A stretch of DNA of 64,000 bases from Bradyrhizobium algeriense (GCF_003062295.1 NZ_PYCN01000027.1:28821-92820); one strand, 5' to 3'. Numbered from the stretch's first letter, positions 25,482 through 34,440 are shown. Notes: generated by a model not told the origin, from the sequence alone. A program made the numbers and translations.

Positions 25482-26633
25482 TCACACCTTGATCGGGGCG
25501 ACGTCGATCCAGCGCCGCTCGCGCCAGCTCTGCAACGCGCATTCGGCGAGTTGCACGCCCTTGGCGCCTTCCAGCAGCGTGTATTTATAGGGCGCGTCCT
25601 CGCAGACGTGGCGGATGAACATCTCCCACTGCTCCTTGAAGCCATTGTCGTAGACGACGTTTTCGGGAACTTTCTGCCAGTCGGCATAGAAATCATGGGT
25701 GCGCTTTTCGTCCGGATTCCAGACCGGGCGCGGCGTCACCTGGCGGGGCTGGATCACGCAATCGGTCAAGCCCGCTACCGCCGAGCCGTGCGTGCCGTCG
25801 ACCTGGAAGGTCACGAGGTCGTCGCGGTAGACTCGCGTCACCCAGCTCATGTTGATATGCGCGATCACGCCGCCCTTGAGGCGGAAGGTGGCGTAGGCGG
25901 AGTCATCGGCGGTCGCCGTGTATTTCTTGCCCTTCTCGTCGAAACGCTCCGGGATATCAGTAGTGCCGAGACAGGAGATGCTCTCGACTTCGCCAAAGAG
26001 ATTGTCGAGCACGTAGCGCCAGTGGCAGACCATGTCGAGGATGATGCCGCCGCCGTCCTCACTGCGATAATTCCATGACGGCCGCTGCGCCTCCTGCCAG
26101 CCGCCCTCGAACACCCAATAGCCGAACTCGCCGCGCACCGAGAGCATGCGGCCGAAGAAGCCGGAATCGCGCAGGAAAGCGAGCTTCTTCAGGCCCGGCA
26201 AAAACAGCTTGTCCTGCACCGTGCCGTGCTTGACGCCCCTGGCGTTGGCGAGCCGCAGCACCGCCACCGCCTCATCGAGATTGGTCGCGATCGGCTTCTC
26301 GCAATAGACGTGCTTGCCGGCATTGATCGCCTTGGTCAGCAGCGAGGGGCGCGCCTGCGTCGTGGCGGCATCGAAGAAGATCGTATCGCTCTTGTCGGCC
26401 AGCGCCTTGTCGAGATCGGTCGACCAGCGCTCGACGTTGAAGCGCTTGGCGAGCCGCTCCACCTTGTCCGCGTCGCGGCCGATCAGGATCGGGTCGGGCA
26501 GCATGCGATCGCCGTTCGCGAGGACCACGCCGCCCTGGTCGCGGATCGCAATGATGGAGCGGATCAAATGCTGGTTGAGCCCCATCCGGCCGGTCACGCC
26601 GTTCATGATCAGGCCGAGGCGTTTGGTCGTCAT
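25482..26633 (-). CDS. Gfo/Idh/MocA family NAD(P)-dependent oxidoreductase
   Basis: A 383-residue dehydrogenase. The N-terminal Rossmann fold (GLIMNGVTGRMGLNQ) contains a glycine-rich turn, followed by the family motif YCEKPIATN with the catalytic Lys. The C-terminal alpha/beta part includes GGIILDMVCHWRYV, where His may act in catalysis. Members oxidise or reduce sugars, inositols and related polyols. ATGA overlap with the enolase-like gene upstream and a 12-base gap to the DUF993 gene place it inside the operon. Substrate unknown. Confidence 0.9.
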   Translation of the reverse strand: MTTKRLGLIMNGVTGRMGLNQHLIRSIIAIRDQGGVVLANGDRMLPDPILIGRDADKVERLAKRFNVERWSTDLDKALADKSDTIFFDAATTQARPSLLTKAINAGKHVYCEKPIATNLDEAVAVLRLANARGVKHGTVQDKLFLPGLKKLAFLRDSGFFGRMLSVRGEFGYWVFEGGWQEAQRPSWNYRSEDGGGIILDMVCHWRYVLDNLFGEVESISCLGTTDIPERFDEKGKKYTATADDSAYATFRLKGGVIAHINMSWVTRVYRDDLVTFQVDGTHGSAVAGLTDCVIQPRQVTPRPVWNPDEKRTHDFYADWQKVPENVVYDNGFKEQWEMFIRHVCEDAPYKYTLLEGAKGVQLAECALQSWRERRWIDVAPIKV

Positions 26634-28033
26634 ACTGCTTTCTCCAAGGGAATTCTGGCTGTGGGCTGCGCGAGCGGCGACATCGCGGACCAGTCCGGAT
26701 GCGTGGCCGTGGCGAAGCCCGGTGTGGTCAGCGATCCCGTCAGGAGATCGCCGTCATGGATCGCGAGCCGGACCTTGCCGCCGTCGCGAGCGTAGAGATC
26801 GGGATGGCTTGCAAGAAACGCTTCCGCCTCGGCGGCCGGCGTATCGCCAAAGCCGTCGACATAATGGTGACCGTTACGCTCGGCATGGGTGACGCCGATC
26901 AGCGCGCCGAGCGCGAGATCCTGCTGCACCGCAAGGCCCACCTGGCAGGTCAGATCCTCACCGGCAATGAAGCATTTCTCGCCGGCTGCGCTCCACTTTG
27001 CCGCGCGCGTGGCGTTGATCACCGACTTATAGATGCCCTTGCAGGATTTCGACGAAATGCCGCGATAGCCGAGTGCCCGGGCCACCGGGAACGCGTCATA
27101 GGAATCGTCGGCCTCGTCGACAATGAAATCACGCTGCGCCAGTGCGCCGAGCGGCGATTGGCGGGTGAAGTCGCGCGGCATCGGCTGCTCGATATAGAGC
27201 AGCTTCTGCGCGATCGGCCGCAGCGCGGCGTCGCGCTCGAGCCGATCGACCAATGCGCCCAGGGCAGCCAGATCCGCATATTGTTCGTTGGCGTCGAGTG
27301 TAACGCAGTAATCATAGGGCAGTGTGGCAAGTTCCCTGCCGATGCGGCTCAGGCGGTCCGCGTCATGCGGGGGATCGCCGTTGAGCTTGAGCTTGAAATA
27401 GCGCGCCCCGGCGTTTTCTCTGAGGTCGGCGACACCGCCCTCGCCTTCGACCTTGTCATCCATGCCGACCGTGTGCCGGATCGCCACGCGCTCCAGCCGC
27501 CTGCGGCCTGCGAGAAACTGCGACACGTCATTGTCACCAAGATCGCGCGACAGGCGCGCATCGATGCCGGCGACATTGGCAGCCATGCCATCGAAGAAGT
27601 TTACCCCCGCACAGCGCAGCAACGCATCCAGGATCGCCTTATCGATTTCGGCCGGTCCGTAAGCCGCAGCCAATGGCGGGATGTCCTCCGCAGCGCAAGC
27701 CTCGACCTGCGCGCCGATGCAGGCTGCGTGCAGGCCGAATGCGTTCTCGAAGCCGGAATGCGCCAGATAGAGCTCGCGCGCGATCAGCAGCGAGCGGCGT
27801 AACTCCGCGACCGTTTCCTCCGGCGCAAGATGAGGCCGCTTGTCGAACCACTTCGGCACCAGAAACTCGGCGCTGGCCCCCAGCGCCCTGCCCCTGTCTT
27901 CGACGTCGATCTCGACGCGCACAAAAGCCTGCGGCGTCGCGTTGATGACGACCGCGCCGAACCGGAACGGCCGGGCGAAAGTGACCGGGCGTTCAAAGAA
28001 CGATATATCGCGTACGGCCAAGCGATACGACAT
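26630..28033 (-). CDS. Enolase-superfamily (mandelate racemase/MLE-like) enzyme
   Basis: 467 residues. Metal ligands of the superfamily barrel are recognisable: Asp247 (TLDANEQY), Glu282 (YIEQP) and Asp306 or Glu307 (VDEADDSYD). Catalytic Lys candidates are Lys214/Lys216 (FKLKLNGD) and Lys329/Lys332 (SSKSCKG). The enzyme would remove a proton next to a carboxylate and racemise, cycloisomerise or dehydrate an acid. The frame is open upstream through the ABC ATPase gene to 28417, but MSYRLAVRD at 28033, 11 bases after that gene's stop, is the natural start. Longer than most family members (about 370-400), and I cannot assign it to a named subgroup. Confidence 0.8.
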   Translation of the reverse strand: MSYRLAVRDISFFERPVTFARPFRFGAVVINATPQAFVRVEIDVEDRGRALGASAEFLVPKWFDKRPHLAPEETVAELRRSLLIARELYLAHSGFENAFGLHAACIGAQVEACAAEDIPPLAAAYGPAEIDKAILDALLRCAGVNFFDGMAANVAGIDARLSRDLGDNDVSQFLAGRRRLERVAIRHTVGMDDKVEGEGGVADLRENAGARYFKLKLNGDPPHDADRLSRIGRELATLPYDYCVTLDANEQYADLAALGALVDRLERDAALRPIAQKLLYIEQPMPRDFTRQSPLGALAQRDFIVDEADDSYDAFPVARALGYRGISSKSCKGIYKSVINATRAAKWSAAGEKCFIAGEDLTCQVGLAVQQDLALGALIGVTHAERNGHHYVDGFGDTPAAEAEAFLASHPDLYARDGGKVRLAIHDGDLLTGSLTTPGFATATHPDWSAMSPLAQPTARIPLEKAV

Positions 28034-28044
28034 CAAGCCAGCTC

Positions 28045-28893
28045 TCAATCCAGCGCGCTTTGGGTGAAAAAATGCTTGCGAATCCGCTGCACCAGTTCGG
28101 TGAAAGCGGGATCGGCCATCGCATCCAGCGAGCGCGGCCGCGGCAGCGGCACGTCGTAGATCGCCGCGATCGCGCCGGGCCGTTCGGTCATGACCAGCAC
28201 GCGGTCGGCCAGGAACACCGCCTCCGGTATAGAATGCGTGATCAGCAGCACGGTCTTGCCGGTTTCGCGCTGGATGCGCATCAGCTCGACGTTCATCTTC
28301 TCGCGTGTCATGGCATCTAACGCGCCGAACGGCTCGTCCATCAGCATGATCTTGGGATCGTGCACCAGCGCGCGGCAGATCGAGGCGCGTTGCTGCATGC
28401 CGCCGGACAATTGCCACGGCAGCTTCTTCTCGAAGCCTTCGAGGCCGACCAGTTTCAACAGCGCCTTTGCCCGCGGCAAATATTCGTCGCGCGGCAGCTT
28501 CTTCATGTCGATCGGCAACATCACGTTGGACAGGATGTTGCGCCAGGGCAATAGCAGCGCGTTCTGGAACACGATGCCGACATTCCCGTGCGGCTTTGTG
28601 ACTTGCTCGCCTTCGACCAGGATCTCTCCGGTGGACGGCGCGAGCAGGCCCGAAATCATTTTCAGCAGCGTGGACTTGCCGCAGCCGGACGGGCCGACCA
28701 CGACAAAGAACTCGCCCTCGTTGATGTGGAAATCCAGCGGCCGCAGCGACGGCACATCGCCGTCGCGCGAACGATAGGTTTTTGAGACGCCCGACAGCGT
28801 GATGCCCGGCGCCGCGGCGCCGGCTCGATCCGACACCAGGCGCAGATGCGCGCTCGGTTGATTGATCTCGATTGGTTTGGTCGCGGGATTCAT
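28045..28893 (-). CDS. ABC transporter ATPase, NitT/TauT (SsuB-like) type
   Basis: A 282-residue ATPase with Walker A GPSGCGKST, Q-loop FQNALLLPWRN, signature SGGMQQRA, Walker B MLMDEPFGALD and H-loop THSIPEAVFLADRV. The LLPWR and EPFGALDA motifs are characteristic of the nitrate/taurine/sulfonate class. It energises the importer made with the permease and NMT1-type binding protein encoded upstream. It is separated from the binding-protein gene by a 116-base gap with a palindromic repeat and is followed at 11 bases by the enolase-like gene. Confidence 0.92.
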   Translation of the reverse strand: MNPATKPIEINQPSAHLRLVSDRAGAAAPGITLSGVSKTYRSRDGDVPSLRPLDFHINEGEFFVVVGPSGCGKSTLLKMISGLLAPSTGEILVEGEQVTKPHGNVGIVFQNALLLPWRNILSNVMLPIDMKKLPRDEYLPRAKALLKLVGLEGFEKKLPWQLSGGMQQRASICRALVHDPKIMLMDEPFGALDAMTREKMNVELMRIQRETGKTVLLITHSIPEAVFLADRVLVMTERPGAIAAIYDVPLPRPRSLDAMADPAFTELVQRIRKHFFTQSALD

Positions 28894-28918
28894 TCAGCTC
28901 ATTCCGTTGTCGAGATGC

Positions 28919-29002
28919 CCGTCATTCCGGGATGGTCCGAAGGACCAGACCCGGAATCTCGAGATTCCGGGTTCGATGCTGCGCATCGCCCCGGAATGAC
29001 GG
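28919..29002. repeat. Palindromic repeat with exact 13-base ends
   Basis: CCGTCATTCCGGG at 28919-28931 is exactly mirrored by CCCGGAATGACGG at 28990-29002. Internal blocks (GGTCC, GACC, and GGAATCTCGAGATTCC) add further stems. It fills the gap between the binding-protein and ATPase genes. Confidence 0.85.
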
Positions 29003-29009
29003 CTTGTGT

Positions 29010-30008
29010 TCACGAACCGCCCTGCGGCAGGTAGTCGTTGGTGTAAAACGCTTTCGGATTATCCTTGGCCTTGGCATCCAGCCCGCCATATTCGACCATC
29101 AGGTTCACCGTGTCGGTCATGTTCTGGTCGGTCACCTGGAACGGCCGCTTGCCCTTGGTTTCCGCCGTGCGGTAGAGCGGGATGGTCAGTTCAAAGCCTT
29201 GCGTCAGCGTATCGATCTTGCCGCCCTTCGGGTTGGCGTCGAGGATCGACTGCGCCGCGCCCTTGGCATCCTTCTCGGCGGCTTCAACTGCCTTGGTGGT
29301 CGCCGACATGAAGCGCTTGACCAGATCGGCATTGGCCTTGACGAAGTCGGTGTTGGCGACGACGCCCGAGCAGACCATGTTGATGCCGTAGTCGGCGAAC
29401 TTGATGGCGTTGACGTCCTTGCCGGTGGCGTCCTTGATCTTCATCGACTGGTCCATGACATAGCCGAGCAGAAGGTCAGCCTGGCCGTTGATGACGGCGT
29501 TCAGCTTGGTCTGGCCGTCGCCGGCCACTGTCTGGAAGTCGCTTTCCTTCAGGCCGGTCTTCTTCAGGAACAGCGGCCAGATCTGCGTCATCGAGTCAGC
29601 CGGCGTGATCGCCACCGTCTTGCCCTTGATGTCCTCGGGCTTCTTGATGTTCTTTTCGACAAAGCCCATCGCCGACATCGGGCTGGTCTGCAGCAGCACG
29701 CCGGTGGCGACGATCGGCGCACCCTTCACTGCCGCGCGCATCATCGTGGGCACGTCGACATAGCCGAAATTGGCGGTCTTGGCCGCCACGGCCTGCGTGG
29801 TCGCCGCCGAACCGCGGCCTTCCTGGATTTCGAGGTCGATGCCCTCGGCGGCATAGATGCCCTTGGCCTTGCCGTAATAGAACGGCGCGTGCTCGCCATA
29901 GACGTACCAGTTCAGCATCAGCACGACCTTGTCGGCGGCCGATGCGGGCAGCACCGAAAGTGCGGTCCAGATCAAGGCGGCGGAGATCGCCGCTATCGTT
30001 CGTATCAT
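29010..30008 (-). CDS. ABC transporter substrate-binding protein, NMT1/THI5-like
   Basis: About 332 residues with a signal peptide (MIRTIAAISAALIWTALS, cleavage near PASAADK), then VVLMLNWYVYGEHAPFYYGKAKGIYAAEGI, which is typical of NMT1/ThiY-like binding proteins. GSAATTQAVAAKTANFGYVD and SPMSAMGFVEKNI fit the ligand cleft. An ATG at 30014 abuts GGGAGG with no spacer; the ATG at 30008 is six bases from it and gives the better signal peptide, so it is preferred. It delivers the unknown small substrate to the operon's permease. Confidence 0.9.
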   Translation of the reverse strand: MIRTIAAISAALIWTALSVLPASAADKVVLMLNWYVYGEHAPFYYGKAKGIYAAEGIDLEIQEGRGSAATTQAVAAKTANFGYVDVPTMMRAAVKGAPIVATGVLLQTSPMSAMGFVEKNIKKPEDIKGKTVAITPADSMTQIWPLFLKKTGLKESDFQTVAGDGQTKLNAVINGQADLLLGYVMDQSMKIKDATGKDVNAIKFADYGINMVCSGVVANTDFVKANADLVKRFMSATTKAVEAAEKDAKGAAQSILDANPKGGKIDTLTQGFELTIPLYRTAETKGKRPFQVTDQNMTDTVNLMVEYGGLDAKAKDNPKAFYTNDYLPQGGS

Positions 30009-30062
30009 GGTCATCCTCCCGTTGGTGTTGTTGCGGCCTTTGGCCGGCCGTTTTGGTTTGGC

Positions 30063-30872
30063 TTAGGAAGCAAAAATGATGTCCTCGCGCTGGCTGACAT
30101 GCCAGGGGATCACGAGGCGTTCGATGCGGTCGACGGCCCAGAACAGGACCACGCCGAGCAGCGCGAGAATCACGAGAGCTGCAAACATCGTCGGCAGGTC
30201 GAACGTTCCGATCGAGCGCTGCAGCACATAGCCGATGCCGGAATTGGAGCCGACGAATTCGCCGACCACGGCGCCAACGACGGCGAGCGTTACCGACACC
30301 TTCAGCCCGGAGAAAATCGCCGGCATCGCATGCGGCAGGTTGACGGCGCGAAACACCTGGAAGCGACTGCCCTGCATCGCACGCGCGAGATCGACCATAT
30401 CAGGGTCGACCGACTTGAAGCCCTGCACGGCGGACACCACCACCGGGAAAAACCCGAGCAGAAACGCCGAGATCACTTTCGGGATGATGCCGAACCCGAA
30501 CCACACCACGAACAGCGGCGCGATCGCGATCTTCGGCACCGATTGCGAGAACACCAGCAGCGGATAGACATAGCTTTCCACCGTCTTGGAACCCGCAATC
30601 AGCATGGCCACGGGAATGCCGAACATGGCCGACAGCAGGAAGCCGCACAGGGTGGCGTAGGTGGTCGGCCAGGCCTGCCGCAGCAGTTCCGGCCAGTCCG
30701 TCCACAGCACCGCCACGACGTCGCCGGGCGCCGGGATCTGGTAGGCGGGAATCCGGAACACGCGGATGGTGAGATCCCATGCCACCACGATGAATAGCAG
30801 GAACAAAAACGGCCGCACCCACGCCGCGTTCAGCGCTTTCGATACGCCACTCTCGCGCTTCAGCTCCGCCAC
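30063..30872 (-). CDS. ABC transporter permease, NitT/TauT (SsuC-like) type
   Basis: 269 residues with about six membrane helices, opening at FLFLLFIVVAWDLTIRVF. The EAA loop reads ARAMQGSRFQVFRAVNLPHAMP, then GLKVSVTLAVVGAVVGEFVG, as in SsuC/TauC. The frame is open far upstream to 31370 through a repeat and part of the tetR region; there is no ATG at the expected place. A GTG at 30872 with AGGGAG six bases ahead is the likely start. It is the first gene of the catabolic operon as far as this strand shows. Confidence 0.88.
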   Translation of the reverse strand: MAELKRESGVSKALNAAWVRPFLFLLFIVVAWDLTIRVFRIPAYQIPAPGDVVAVLWTDWPELLRQAWPTTYATLCGFLLSAMFGIPVAMLIAGSKTVESYVYPLLVFSQSVPKIAIAPLFVVWFGFGIIPKVISAFLLGFFPVVVSAVQGFKSVDPDMVDLARAMQGSRFQVFRAVNLPHAMPAIFSGLKVSVTLAVVGAVVGEFVGSNSGIGYVLQRSIGTFDLPTMFAALVILALLGVVLFWAVDRIERLVIPWHVSQREDIIFAS

Positions 30873-30996
30873 GTCCCGCTCCCTGGTGATCGTCTTTTCT
30901 GGGAAGAAATTAACCCGTTGGATAAATACTGGCAAGCGGGTTGGGTGTGACAATTTGTGGCCTTCGGAACCCAAAAAAAAGCGGCCGCACCCTACA

Positions 30997-31169
30997 CGAA
31001 CGCAGGGACCCCTACGCCGTGCAGTTCGTAGCCCGGATGGAGCGCAGCGAAATCCGGGAAAGTGCAAGCGGCGTGAGCGGTCCCGGATTGCGCTTCGCTC
31101 CATCCGGGCTACGGACCTACGGCTCAACAACCGAAACCGGTGGTTATGGGTTCCTGCGTTCGCAGGAAC
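30997..31169. repeat. Nested palindromic repeats (family B inside another element)
   Basis: The outer element has a left part at 30997-31016 (CGAACGCAGGGACCCCTACG) and a complementary right part at 31147-31169, ending in a 9-base hairpin GTTCCTGCG/CGCAGGAAC. Inside it, 31027-31113 is a family B element, bounded by CGTAGCCCGGATGGA and TCCATCCGGGCTACG. Another family B copy lies at 36267-36352. These repeats take up most of the 302-base gap between tetR and the permease; the operon promoter should lie between 30873 and 30996, or upstream of tetR. Confidence 0.75.
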
Positions 31170-31174
31170 GACTG

Positions 31175-31882
31175 CTAGACCGGCTGAGGCGCAGGCGACC
31201 GCACGCCGGGCTGCGCCGGCTTGCCAAAATCCGCCGTCGATTTGCCCGTCAGCGCCGCCAGCACCAGCGCCACCATGTGGGCGAGGCGCTCGTCCCTCGC
31301 CTCCTTCTTCAGGAGGTCGCGGCCGAAGATCACGGAGAGTGTTGCGCTGTTGGAGAGATAGAAGAAGCATAGCCCAGCGATCGAAATGTAGAGCTGCACC
31401 GGATCGACCGCTACGCGGAAGTCGCCGCTTTCGACGCCGCGCGTCACCACCGTGCGGATCATCTCGACGAACGGCGAATGCATCGATTTGACCTTGGTCG
31501 AGCGCTTCAGATGGCGCGCCTTGGCGAGATTTTCGGTGTTGAGCAGCGCCAGAAATTCCGGGTTGCGGAGGAAGTAGTTCCAGGTGAAGTCGATCAGCCG
31601 CTCGATCGCCTCGGGCGGATCGAGATGTTCGAGATCGAGCCCACGCTCCTCAGAACGGATTTTCTCATAGGCGCCTTCGAGCACCGCGAGGTAGAGGTTT
31701 TCCTTGTTGCCGACGTGGTAATACAGCATGCGCTTGTTTGCGCCGGCATTGGCCGCGATGCGGTCGACGCGTGCGCCGGCCAGGCCATGGGCGGCGAATT
31801 CCTGCTTGGCGGCCTCGAGAATGCGAAGCCGCATCCCCTCGGGGTCGCGCTGCCATTTCTGAACGCGTTTTGCCTTTGCCAA
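31175..31882 (-). CDS. TetR family transcriptional regulator
   Basis: About 235 residues with an N-terminal TetR domain (LRILEAAKQEFAAHGLAGAR, RIAANAGANKRMLYYHVGNK) and a ligand-binding helical C-terminal part (WNYFLRNPEFLALLNTEN). No ATG exists near the expected start; the frame is open to a TTG at 31951, and a TTG at 31882 gives an N-terminus of normal length. The start is therefore uncertain. A small palindrome (31897-31911) just upstream could be its operator. It lies in the same orientation between the VOC gene and the catabolic operon, and is the obvious candidate controller of that operon. Confidence 0.82.
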   Translation of the reverse strand: MAKAKRVQKWQRDPEGMRLRILEAAKQEFAAHGLAGARVDRIAANAGANKRMLYYHVGNKENLYLAVLEGAYEKIRSEERGLDLEHLDPPEAIERLIDFTWNYFLRNPEFLALLNTENLAKARHLKRSTKVKSMHSPFVEMIRTVVTRGVESGDFRVAVDPVQLYISIAGLCFFYLSNSATLSVIFGRDLLKKEARDERLAHMVALVLAALTGKSTADFGKPAQPGVRSPAPQPV

Positions 31883-31896
31883 ATCAATCGCCCGGT

Positions 31897-31911
31897 AGAC
31901 ACATGATGTCT
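31897..31911. promoter_or_regulatory. Possible TetR operator
   Basis: AGACACATGATGTCT has 5-base arms (AGACA/TGTCT) around CATGA and lies 15 bases upstream of the preferred tetR start. Short, so only suggestive. Confidence 0.35.
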
Positions 31912-31956
31912 GCTGTAGCACGCATGGCGCGATTTGAGAACGAGGCGGCAACGCTC

Positions 31957-32100
31957 TTCCCCTTCTCCCCTTGTGGGAGAAGGTGCCTTCGCGAAAGCGA
32001 AGGCGGATGAGGGGTCTCTATCCGCGGAGACAGACCCCTCATCCGGCTCGCCGTCGCTTCGCGCCGTCGATCCACCTTCTCCCACAAGGGGAGAAGGGAA
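31957..32100. repeat. MITE-like inverted repeat with about 28-base arms
   Basis: The left arm begins TTCCCCTTCTCCCCTTGTGG and the right arm ends CCACAAGGGGAGAAGGGAA; they are complementary over about 28 bases with one indel. The internal part has GGATGAGGGGTCTC mirrored by GACCCCTCATCC. It lies directly after the true stop of the VOC gene. Confidence 0.8.
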
Positions 32101-32105
32101 AGATA

Positions 32106-32949
32106 TCACGGTCCCGTAGACGGCTGCACCAGCAGCGTCGGGACGCCGCACGTCCCGCTGCGCACCGTCAGGACCCGCGTCCCCGGCTTGCGGCCGGTGC
32201 GGACTTCCGAGACGTCGACGGCCGGCCTGAGCCAGCCGCGCATGGGTGGCGTCGATGTCGGAGACGCGCCAGCACAGGCCGCGCAGCCGGTCCTGCGACG
32301 TATCTTCCTGCTTGCCCGGCCGGTGCGTCACCTCGACAATAAGGTCGCCGCAGCGGAAGAACATCAGCCGGCCCCAATCCGGGTGCGAGCGGTCGAGCGC
32401 CATGTCGAGGCCGAGCCGTGCGCCGTAGAGGGCTGCGGCCCGTTCGGGGTCCGACGTCGAGACCACGACATGATCCATCGCCGTGATCGATCCGGTCGTG
32501 GTTCGCACCGACAGCGGTCGCTCCTTGTCGCGCTCGAGGAAGAACAGGCGGATGCCGCGCGTGGCCTCCGTTGCCGCGCGCGTGCGCTTCCATGACAGCG
32601 TCGCACCTGAGATCGCGTCCTGGCTTTCGACGTCGGCAATCGCGTCCGGCCTCAGCGTGAGCCGGTCGAGCCTGCGATGCATCCTGGCGATGTCGCTGGT
32701 CCGAAAGCAGATGCTTGCGAGCCCCTCGCCCTGCGCGGCCAGCACAGCGCGAATGCGCTCCGCATTGGCGCCCTCGCCACTCGGCGCCATCAATTCCAGC
32801 GTCGTGTTGTCGAGCGTGAACAGGACACGGTCGGCGCCCTCGCCGCTGTTCTGCCAGGCCGGCGCACGGGCAAACAAGGTCTGGTAAGCGGTGGAGGCCG
32901 CATTGATATCGCCGGTGAGAACGACGACGTGATCGAGGCCGGTGATCAC
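32106..32949 (-). pseudogene. VOC (glyoxalase-like) two-domain protein with a single-base frameshift
   Basis: Two VOC domains are visible: ITGLDHVVVLTGDINAAS at the start and ITAMDHVVVSTSDPERAAAL in the middle, with HRPG and a metal-type Glu in LIVEVTHRPG. Reading frame 1 is normal up to DIDATHARLAQAG and then turns into Arg/Pro-rich nonsense that runs through the downstream repeat into tetR. Shifting by one base near 32220 (GGCCGTCGAC) restores a sensible end, VDVSEVRTGRKPGTRVLTVR then SGTCGVPTLLVQPSTGP, with a TGA at 32106. The total of 844 bases is one more than a multiple of three, so one base is extra. It could be a mutation or a sequencing error. A GTG start overlaps the dehydrogenase stop (GTGA). 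Confidence 0.85.
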
Positions 32950-34205
32950 GGGAACAGGCCTCGCGTGTTCTTGGCAGCGCGGACCTTCTCCACCCCGATC
33001 GCCATCGCTGCGGTGCGATGCGGGATCTTGTCGGCATTGGCACGCTGCACCATGTTGTCAAAGGCGCGATCGAGGATGGCGTATTCGCGCCGCGTCACTT
33101 CCTCTTCCTCCCAGAACAATTGCTGTAAATCCTGCACCCATTCGAAGTAGCTGACCACGACGCCGCCGGAGTTGCAGAGAATGTCGGGAATCAAAAACAC
33201 TTCGCCCTGGCGCTTTTCCAGCACCAGATCGGCATCCGGCGTGGTCGGGCCGTTGGCGCCTTCGGCCAGCACGCGGCATTTGAGATTTTCCGCGACGCTG
33301 GCATCGATCACCCGCTCCATCGCCGCCGGCACCAGGACGTCGCAGGCCAGCGTCAGGATCTGTTCGGGGTCGAAAGTCATCTGGTTGGAGAAGCCGGCGA
33401 TGCTGCCATGCGTGCCCGCATGCCGCATCAGCGCGGGAATATCCAGCCCGGCCGGATCGTGCAGCGCGCCGGTGTGATCGCTGACCGCGATGATCTTCAA
33501 CCCGTATTGATGCAGCTCCAGCGCGGCATAGGATCCGACATTGCCAAAGCCCTGGATCACGGCGGTCGCAGTGCCCGGATTGATCGACAGCTCCTTCAGC
33601 ACGCGCCTGGCAAGATAGGCGACGCCGCGCCCCGTTGCTTCGCGCCGGCCGAGCGTGCCGCCCGACGATACCGGCTTGCCGGTGACGATCTCGGTCACGG
33701 TGCGGCCCTGGTACATCGAATAAGTGTCCATGAACCAGGCCATCACCTGCTCATTGGTGCCCATGTCAGGCGCCATGACGTCGGTATGCGGGCCGACGAA
33801 GGGAATCATCTCCTGCATGTAGCGCCGCGACAGCGCTTCCAGTTCGCGCCTGGAGATGGTGGAGAGATCGACATTGACGCCGCCCTTGGCGCCGCCATAG
33901 GGCAGCCCGACGAGCGCGCATTTCCAGCTCATCCAGATCGCAAGGGCTGCGACCTCGCCGATGTCGACGGAGGGCGCGAATCGCGTGCCGCCCTTGGTCG
34001 GGCCGAGCGTGAGGTGGTGCTGCACCCGGTAGCCTTCGAATACCGCGACCGTGCCGTCATCGCGGTGGATCGGACAGGAGATTGTGATGGCCCGCTTCGG
34101 CATCAGGATTCGGTCGCGCTCGTCCATCGGGATTTCGAGATGGTTGGCGATGACGCCAAATTGGTTAACCGCCATGTCGAACACCGGACCGGAATAAACG
34201 GTCAT
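32946..34205 (-). CDS. Glu/Leu/Phe/Val dehydrogenase family (glutamate dehydrogenase-like)
   Basis: A 419-residue enzyme that reversibly deaminates an amino acid with NAD(P). The substrate-binding part has GPTKGGTRFAP and the catalytic Lys motif LPYGGAKGGVNVD (Lys107), then VMAPDMGTNEQVM with the catalytic Asp. The Rossmann domain has VIQGFGNVGS. Length fits hexameric glutamate dehydrogenases. GGGGGGCAAGG directly precedes ATG. It overlaps the frameshifted VOC gene by four bases, so both are one operon. Which amino acid is used cannot be told from sequence alone. Confidence 0.92.
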   Translation of the reverse strand: MTVYSGPVFDMAVNQFGVIANHLEIPMDERDRILMPKRAITISCPIHRDDGTVAVFEGYRVQHHLTLGPTKGGTRFAPSVDIGEVAALAIWMSWKCALVGLPYGGAKGGVNVDLSTISRRELEALSRRYMQEMIPFVGPHTDVMAPDMGTNEQVMAWFMDTYSMYQGRTVTEIVTGKPVSSGGTLGRREATGRGVAYLARRVLKELSINPGTATAVIQGFGNVGSYAALELHQYGLKIIAVSDHTGALHDPAGLDIPALMRHAGTHGSIAGFSNQMTFDPEQILTLACDVLVPAAMERVIDASVAENLKCRVLAEGANGPTTPDADLVLEKRQGEVFLIPDILCNSGGVVVSYFEWVQDLQQLFWEEEEVTRREYAILDRAFDNMVQRANADKIPHRTAAMAIGVEKVRAAKNTRGLFP

Positions 34206-34440
34206 CCTTGCCCCCCTTTTGTTGCACTGTCAGGAACCCCAGGCAGCGGTTCGCCGTTATCGGCGGATGCTGGCGATAGCCCCAAGGACTAGTCTAAGAA
34301 CGGTCGTAGTCTCCTCATACTCCCATCTCAGGCTGCAAAGACGGCACGGTTGCGAATAATTTCAGCGAATGCATCCGATAACCGGTGCTAATGTGTGCGC
34401 GCCGGGCCGGGACCACCCATCAGCTCATGACGGAAAACGA

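Noticed and set aside
31594..32105. C-terminal extension of the VOC protein into the repeat and tetR
   Set aside because: The extension arises from a one-base frameshift; a correct C-terminus and stop exist in the neighbouring frame.
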